Shown piece by piece: positions 59,601-64,000 of a DNA stretch of 64,000 bases; within the stretch, counting starts at the first letter, position 1, and each line of letters starts with the position of its first letter. Below the pieces are notes generated by a model. That model worked only from the letters and a program-made list of their open reading frames with translations, was not told the origin of the DNA and made no database searches. This DNA comes from Eremophila alpestris peregrina (taxonomy: Eukaryota; Chordata; Aves; Passeriformes; Alaudidae), in assembly GCA_009792885.1 (NCBI GenBank), contig WMCF01000080.1:1301139-1365138 (forward strand), given 5' to 3'. The position numbers were made by a program, and so were the translations under genes.

Positions 59601-61499
59601 TCTCAAGTAACTTCATGACTGCTTTCCAGCTTGGCAGGGACTCTCTTCCTCTAAAGCTAGCTCCAGTGCGTTCTTGTTATCAATAGTGCAGCTCAAAGGA
59701 TTAGACACAAAGAGCTTTACAATTTAATGAAAACAGCTGTTGAAACAACAATTAAGGCAAACAATAGTTTGCATGAAAAACTATTAATTATGCAAAGTTA
59801 TGCAGAAAGTAGAATACTCTTTTATTCATAACCACCTAATGTGACTGACAGAAAGTTAGAAACCTTCTCCACTGTTGATTTAAATGTTTCAGCAAGTTAT
59901 AAGTGTTGCTTATAACAATATTCACCATTTTTTGCTTTGTTAACATTTGAGCAGCTAATGGTTCAGAACCTATGAATTCTCTGTGCTATGGCTGCAGCAG
60001 GAACAAGTAAAACAGTAATCTAACAGCTAATACTTCATGTCAAGGCAATACTGATCTCTGAAGTTTACAGTGCTACTTTACTAGGAACAATGCCTCACAA
60101 AAGCAGTATGCCATATTGCTATTTCTGTGTATTTCTCCCTTTTCTACCCTGACCCCTTTACACAGTCTGTCCCATCATGTGCCTTTGTGGTGATGCCTTA
60201 AAGGCAGGTACTTGGTCAGATCACTCACCACAGGTTGCTTCAGCAGTATCCACTTGACACTCCCTCCCTGCCTTCAAAGAACTGCTAGCCCCCTGCCTCC
60301 TTGTCTTCCTTTTCTCCGACTCAGAAATTCATTGCTTCTCTATTTGCAGTCTCCATCCTTGACTAGCAGTGCTGAGAATTGACTTACAGTCTTTTGAATG
60401 CAGTATGTTCCACGCCTTGCCTCCTTCCAGCACCTTGAGCCACTGTACCAAGAAGTCCCATTTAAAATGTTATTAGCTTTGCAGATATAAATACTGTCTT
60501 ATGCCTCCAACTACTGTTTATTTCAGCTGCCAGTTAATTGGCATGCTCTAACACCCTTATTAAGCCAGCTTGAAAATATTGCTTCAGAATGCCTAGGGAA
60601 TATAACTAATTTCATGCTAGAACCTAATAAGTAGGATCTGACACTCTTTCATATCCTCAGTAATCCATTAGGTGACTTCTTTCAGAGACTGGATGAAAGC
60701 TTTATTAGTCATAGGGTCTCTATTCCAAACACATCACCAGAATTTAGTACAGTATCAGCACTAAAATGCAATTTCTGACTTTCTGACGAAATAGAGTTTC
60801 AGTGATGTCCCAGAATGTAGTTTCACATATCCACTTTAAAAGCTTTCTGCTAAACAGGATTATAATTCTATTCAAACATTTATTTTTGTTTCCTTGAACA
60901 GTTTTAATTTAGCAACAAAAATATAGAGCAGTGACCAAAATAAAATAAAATAAAATAAAATAAAATAATTACTCCACACTGAATCAGCTCCTCAAATTAC
61001 GCAGGAAGAATTGTGCCACTTTATTCAAGAATCTCACATAATATTTCAATGTCCTGTAAAAGCTACTTCTATCCAAAATCCAGGGCACTTGCTTCCTTCC
61101 TCCTCCTCATCTGCTAAATATCTTCCTTTTCCCCTTTTTTCCTTTCAGTTTCATAAAGTAAGGATTTTTTTATCCACGCTGGCTGATGCTTAAAAGTGGG
61201 ATCTTCTGTTATCAGTATGTCTCTAGTAGACTGTGAAAGTTCATTAGCACATTTGCTGGCAATAATCCAGTTAATGTATATTTGTTCAAAATCTCAAAAA
61301 TAATTTTATTATGTGGAACTGCAAGCTCGTTTTCTATTGTAAAGTTAGACAGAAAACAAATGTCCTATACAGCATGATGCAATTTATATTTTTCACTAGA
61401 GACTTCTAAACAGCATCTGAAATTTGAAAGCAATTACACCAGTTATCCAGACGTGATTGTTCAATCATTCTGGAGGTGTTTTTTTTTTTTTAATTTTAA
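59601..61499. other. Repeat-poor non-coding DNA, no gene seen
   Basis: No transposon is recognised. Moderately balanced sequence with TAAT cores (for example 59725-59800) may belong to the same conserved domain as its neighbours. The only simple repeat is the pentamer tract at 60937-60966. Confidence 0.55.
60937..60966. repeat. (AAAAT)6 microsatellite
   Basis: Six uninterrupted AAAAT units. Confidence 0.95.
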
Positions 61500-62420
61500 A
61501 AAATTTCTTCAGCAGCTCTTATTCAGTGATACTTCTCATAGCTGTCATGCTGGCACAGCATTCCCTTCTCTTCATTAGTCATTCAGCTCATGGAGCTTAA
61601 TTGGACAAGGCTAGAGCGAATTTGACAAACATCACAGCAGCAGAAAAAGCAATCACTCTTTCAAGATGAAAATTTGTTTGATGTCTTACTGTGTAACTCA
61701 TTTACTCTCCTTGGGCATCATGTGACCTGAATGTTAATCAGCCATTGATTAGCTTCTCTCCGTGGACAGTCACATGGTGGGAATATTAATGGACTGGGAC
61801 TGGTAGTGGCACTGGTAGGCAACCTTTGGATTGGCTGCCAGGTTAAGATAGGGAGATAAGTGGGTGCTTGATGAACACTTGACAGAACTTCACAGAAAAT
61901 TAAGGCCCTAAAATAGCATGAGAAAGTCTTGTCAAATCAAGCATGATTATCATTGAATGCTTAAGAAATTCATCATCTGCATGAAATTGATACACTTCAG
62001 TACCAGCAGGCCCTGCAGTCAGCAGGGACTCATCAGACTTTTATTTATATGTGTTCACCAAATCACATTAATTCTGAGAGCTAAAACATGCTAAGGATGA
62101 AGGTTATTTTCTGTTCAATCTAATTTATCTCTGACAATAATCATCACTAATAATATGTCAAATTAGATTGCAGTCATTTTATGCATGCATGCTGATTTGG
62201 AAAATAGTGTTAAACCATCCCATAGCAATTAACAATTGCTAAAGGTGTGCAGGGCCTAAAGTCATCAGCCTATCTAGACAGAAAATTACATTTTATAGAA
62301 GGGATTTATAGATATGCATCCTTATCTGACTCTGAATATAAATTACAACCTGTAAAAGTAGATGTAATTTTTTATTAAGCAATTAGGGTTAATAAGCTTT
62401 GAAAGAGGTGTGTGCCTCTC
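61500..62420. promoter_or_regulatory. Candidate conserved non-coding element (homeodomain-motif rich)
   Basis: The block contains paired TAAT sites. At 61733-61753 GTTAATCA and TGATTAGC form an imperfect inverted repeat five bases apart. At 62223-62241 TAGCAATT and AATTGCTA form a perfect 8 bp inverted repeat around aac. E-box-like catgtg / cacatg words lie at 61719-61724 and 61771-61776. It has no transposon similarity and little simple sequence. The density of TAAT, TGATTA and E-box words fits a developmental enhancer. Functional status and target gene cannot be told from the window. Confidence 0.35.
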
Positions 62421-63229
62421 TCCAAATTATTTGGGGCTAAATTCTGCTACTCTAGAAATGGAAAGGAGTTATACCATTGCTTTCTTAGACTGAACAATTC
62501 TTTGTTCTTCCTATTTTCATTTTTTTCTTTTTCTGTGGGTTAACTTTCTAAACATTTACTAACAGCTTCTAGCTTTTAGTACAGATTTAGCAAGGTTTTG
62601 CAAGTAATTATGCACAAGTCTATTCACTGTACAAGCATTAACAGCAGCAGTTGTACTGTAATTACATGTATTATAACAATGCACATTCCACAACATCTGC
62701 CAGTGTTATTAATTTAATACATTCTGATCTTGATGCGATACTGGTGGGTGGGGGCTGTTGGTGTTGGTGTCATTGGGTTTGGCTCACATTTTTTTCTTTT
62801 AGATGAAAGCAAGATCAGAAATTGTGCACATTAACCCACCCAGAATCCCCTATTCTTAAGGAATCATTAAAACAAAAATTGCTTCTACTGAAATGCTGTT
62901 AATGGTTCTTTTTTTCACAGTAGGTATTTCATGGTACTGATTGCTTTAATAATACTTTTACAGTCTCTTGACTTATTAAGTATTACTGTATTGCAAAATA
63001 CTTCATTTAAAACTGTCTGCTCAGTAATGAAGTTGTAAGGGAGCACTTATATCCTTTTTGGCTGTTTTTTGCACACACGCAGACACATACACACACAGAA
63101 GCATGCTTTGGCTTACAGAATTACATTTTAAAAATAAGAGGAAAAATAATCTGTTGTTTCTTATTTTCCCTACTCTAATCTCTTGTGATCCTGGTACTGC
63201 CTCTCTCTCTCTTTGGAGACCCTCTTTAT
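62421..63229. other. Repeat-poor non-coding DNA, no gene seen
   Basis: No gene is recognised. Around 62431-62460 'ggggctaaattctgctactc' resembles the end of an ancient amniote repeat (ggggccaaattctgct..), but the match is too short to call. Short CT-rich and CA-rich words occur near 63060-63110 and 63199-63215. Confidence 0.5.
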
Positions 63230-63520
63230 TGATTAAATGAATCTGCTCGAAAGGCTGGTTCCCAGGCTCTTTGATCTAATCCGATCTGATCTTATCCGAT
63301 CACTTCAGCAGGACATTGGGGAATTAACAATAAGCAGCTTTACCACAAGTGTTTAATAACTCAACACAATCTCCTTATGGCTCCGAGCTGCTCATGTTCT
63401 CATCCAGTCAACGGCTCGCGGTGTAACAGATTGGACATCCCTCTGAACCTGAGGAATTTTCATGCACTGTGAAACTAATCGCTTCAAGTTCCTTCATAAA
63501 TCACACAAAGCAGATTTCAG
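63230..63520. promoter_or_regulatory. Candidate conserved non-coding element with CpG sites
   Basis: The block includes a tandem 14-mer (63273-63286 and 63288-63301, gatctaatccgatc / gatcttatccgatc). A CpG-retaining segment follows at 63380-63425 (tccgagctg, caacggctcgcggtg), along with homeodomain-like attaac and ctaatcg words. It has no transposon similarity. CpG retention and motif density suggest constraint; this is inference only. Confidence 0.33.
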
Positions 63521-63535
63521 CATCTTAACAAATTG

Positions 63536-63550
63536 AAAAAAAAAAAAAAA
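63536..63550. repeat. Poly-A tract (15 A)
   Basis: Fifteen uninterrupted A's followed by an A/G-rich stretch. It separates two CNE-like blocks. Confidence 0.9.
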
Positions 63551-63739
63551 GGAAAAAAGGAATGGGGGGAGGAATTCATCCACTGAGCTAAGGACTTGGA
63601 AGGGGCACGAGAAGGGGAGGAGGTATAATCTAAATTCTGTCATCTTATTTAATGTGTTTCTCATCTGCTTAACTTTCACAAGCATAAAATAATTCAGGCA
63701 GACTAAAGCTTTACAACCCTTCAAGCCCACACTGACCTT
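63551..63739. other. Purine-rich spacer, no gene seen
   Basis: A/G-rich at its start (ggaaaaaaggaatgggggga), then unremarkable AT-rich DNA. Confidence 0.5.
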
Positions 63740-64000
63740 ATTTTTTTTTCCCCTGCATGATGGAAAACATGTGGTTGCTGCAGCAGTTGCATTATTTTGT
63801 CCCTGTAAAAATCCCTGAGTTTGCCGTTGGCATGAAATTAGGCAGGTAGCAACACAGCACAGACTGGCACGGTATTTTAACTTCCCATTGCAGGTGGCTA
63901 CTGACAGCGAATGGATGAGCAGATGGGATGCCTTGATGCTGACCAGAGAATCAAGGTTAATATTTTGAAATTCAACAGCAGTAGCATATCCAAAATGGAT
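63740..64000. promoter_or_regulatory. Candidate conserved non-coding element, cut by window end
   Basis: Balanced composition, CpG retained at gccgttgg, ggcacggt and cagcgaatgg, and no transposon or simple repeat. It may continue beyond 64000. It resembles the two blocks before it; conservation is inferred, not shown. Confidence 0.3.

Noticed and set aside
61806..61830. 'ggtaggcaacctttgg' word resembling a hAT transposon terminus
   Set aside because: Only about 15 bases match and no partner inverted repeat was found; the surrounding block looks CNE-like instead.
1..64000. tRNA, rRNA and CRISPR signatures
   Set aside because: No B-box-like GGTTCRANNCC in a cloverleaf context, no rRNA core sequence and no regularly spaced repeats were seen on reading both strands; small RNAs without strong motifs cannot be excluded by eye.

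Overview
The window looks like non-coding nuclear DNA from a bird. It is AT-rich and holds no convincing protein-coding exon, tRNA or rRNA gene, or CRISPR array. The interspersed repeats are typical of birds: twelve pieces of CR1 LINE (chicken repeat 1) from several age classes and two solitary retroviral LTRs. The bird assignment comes from recognising CR1 and LTR families from memory; no database was searched. The setting is either a large intron or an intergenic gene desert, and the sequence alone does not decide which.

Layout. 1-3.5 kb: unique AT-rich DNA. 3.5-5.5 kb: two sense CR1 pieces, a 3' tip and then a 1.25 kb internal piece covering the endonuclease end and the start of reverse transcriptase (RT). 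5.5-15.5 kb: mostly unique, with two very diverged CR1 relics (8.7 kb antisense, 14.2 kb sense). 15.5-18.2 kb: two antisense CR1s in the same orientation, the second being the longest in the window (about 1.8 kb, dead RT). 18.2-28.1 kb: almost free of young repeats, with one ancient palindromic element near 25.8 kb. 28.29-28.91 kb: a 622 bp solo LTR flanked by a perfect 6 bp target-site duplication. 34.9, 39.1-40.2, 44.6 and 47.1 kb: more CR1 3' ends. 41.7-42.8 kb: an antisense LTR of about 1 kb resembling avian ERVL-type LTRs. 47.3-56.3 kb: unique, with a perfect 20 bp hairpin and several microsatellites. 56.3-57.2 kb: a sense CR1. 57.2-64 kb: repeat-poor, with four blocks that look like conserved non-coding elements (candidate enhancers).

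No set of genes works together here. The biology visible is layered retrotransposon decay over a repeat-poor, possibly regulatory background. I looked for a new system and did not find one. The items most worth checking are the enhancer-like blocks at 59-64 kb, the TSD-flanked LTR, the 20 bp hairpin at 48.9 kb, and the ancient relics at 8.7, 14.2 and 25.7 kb.
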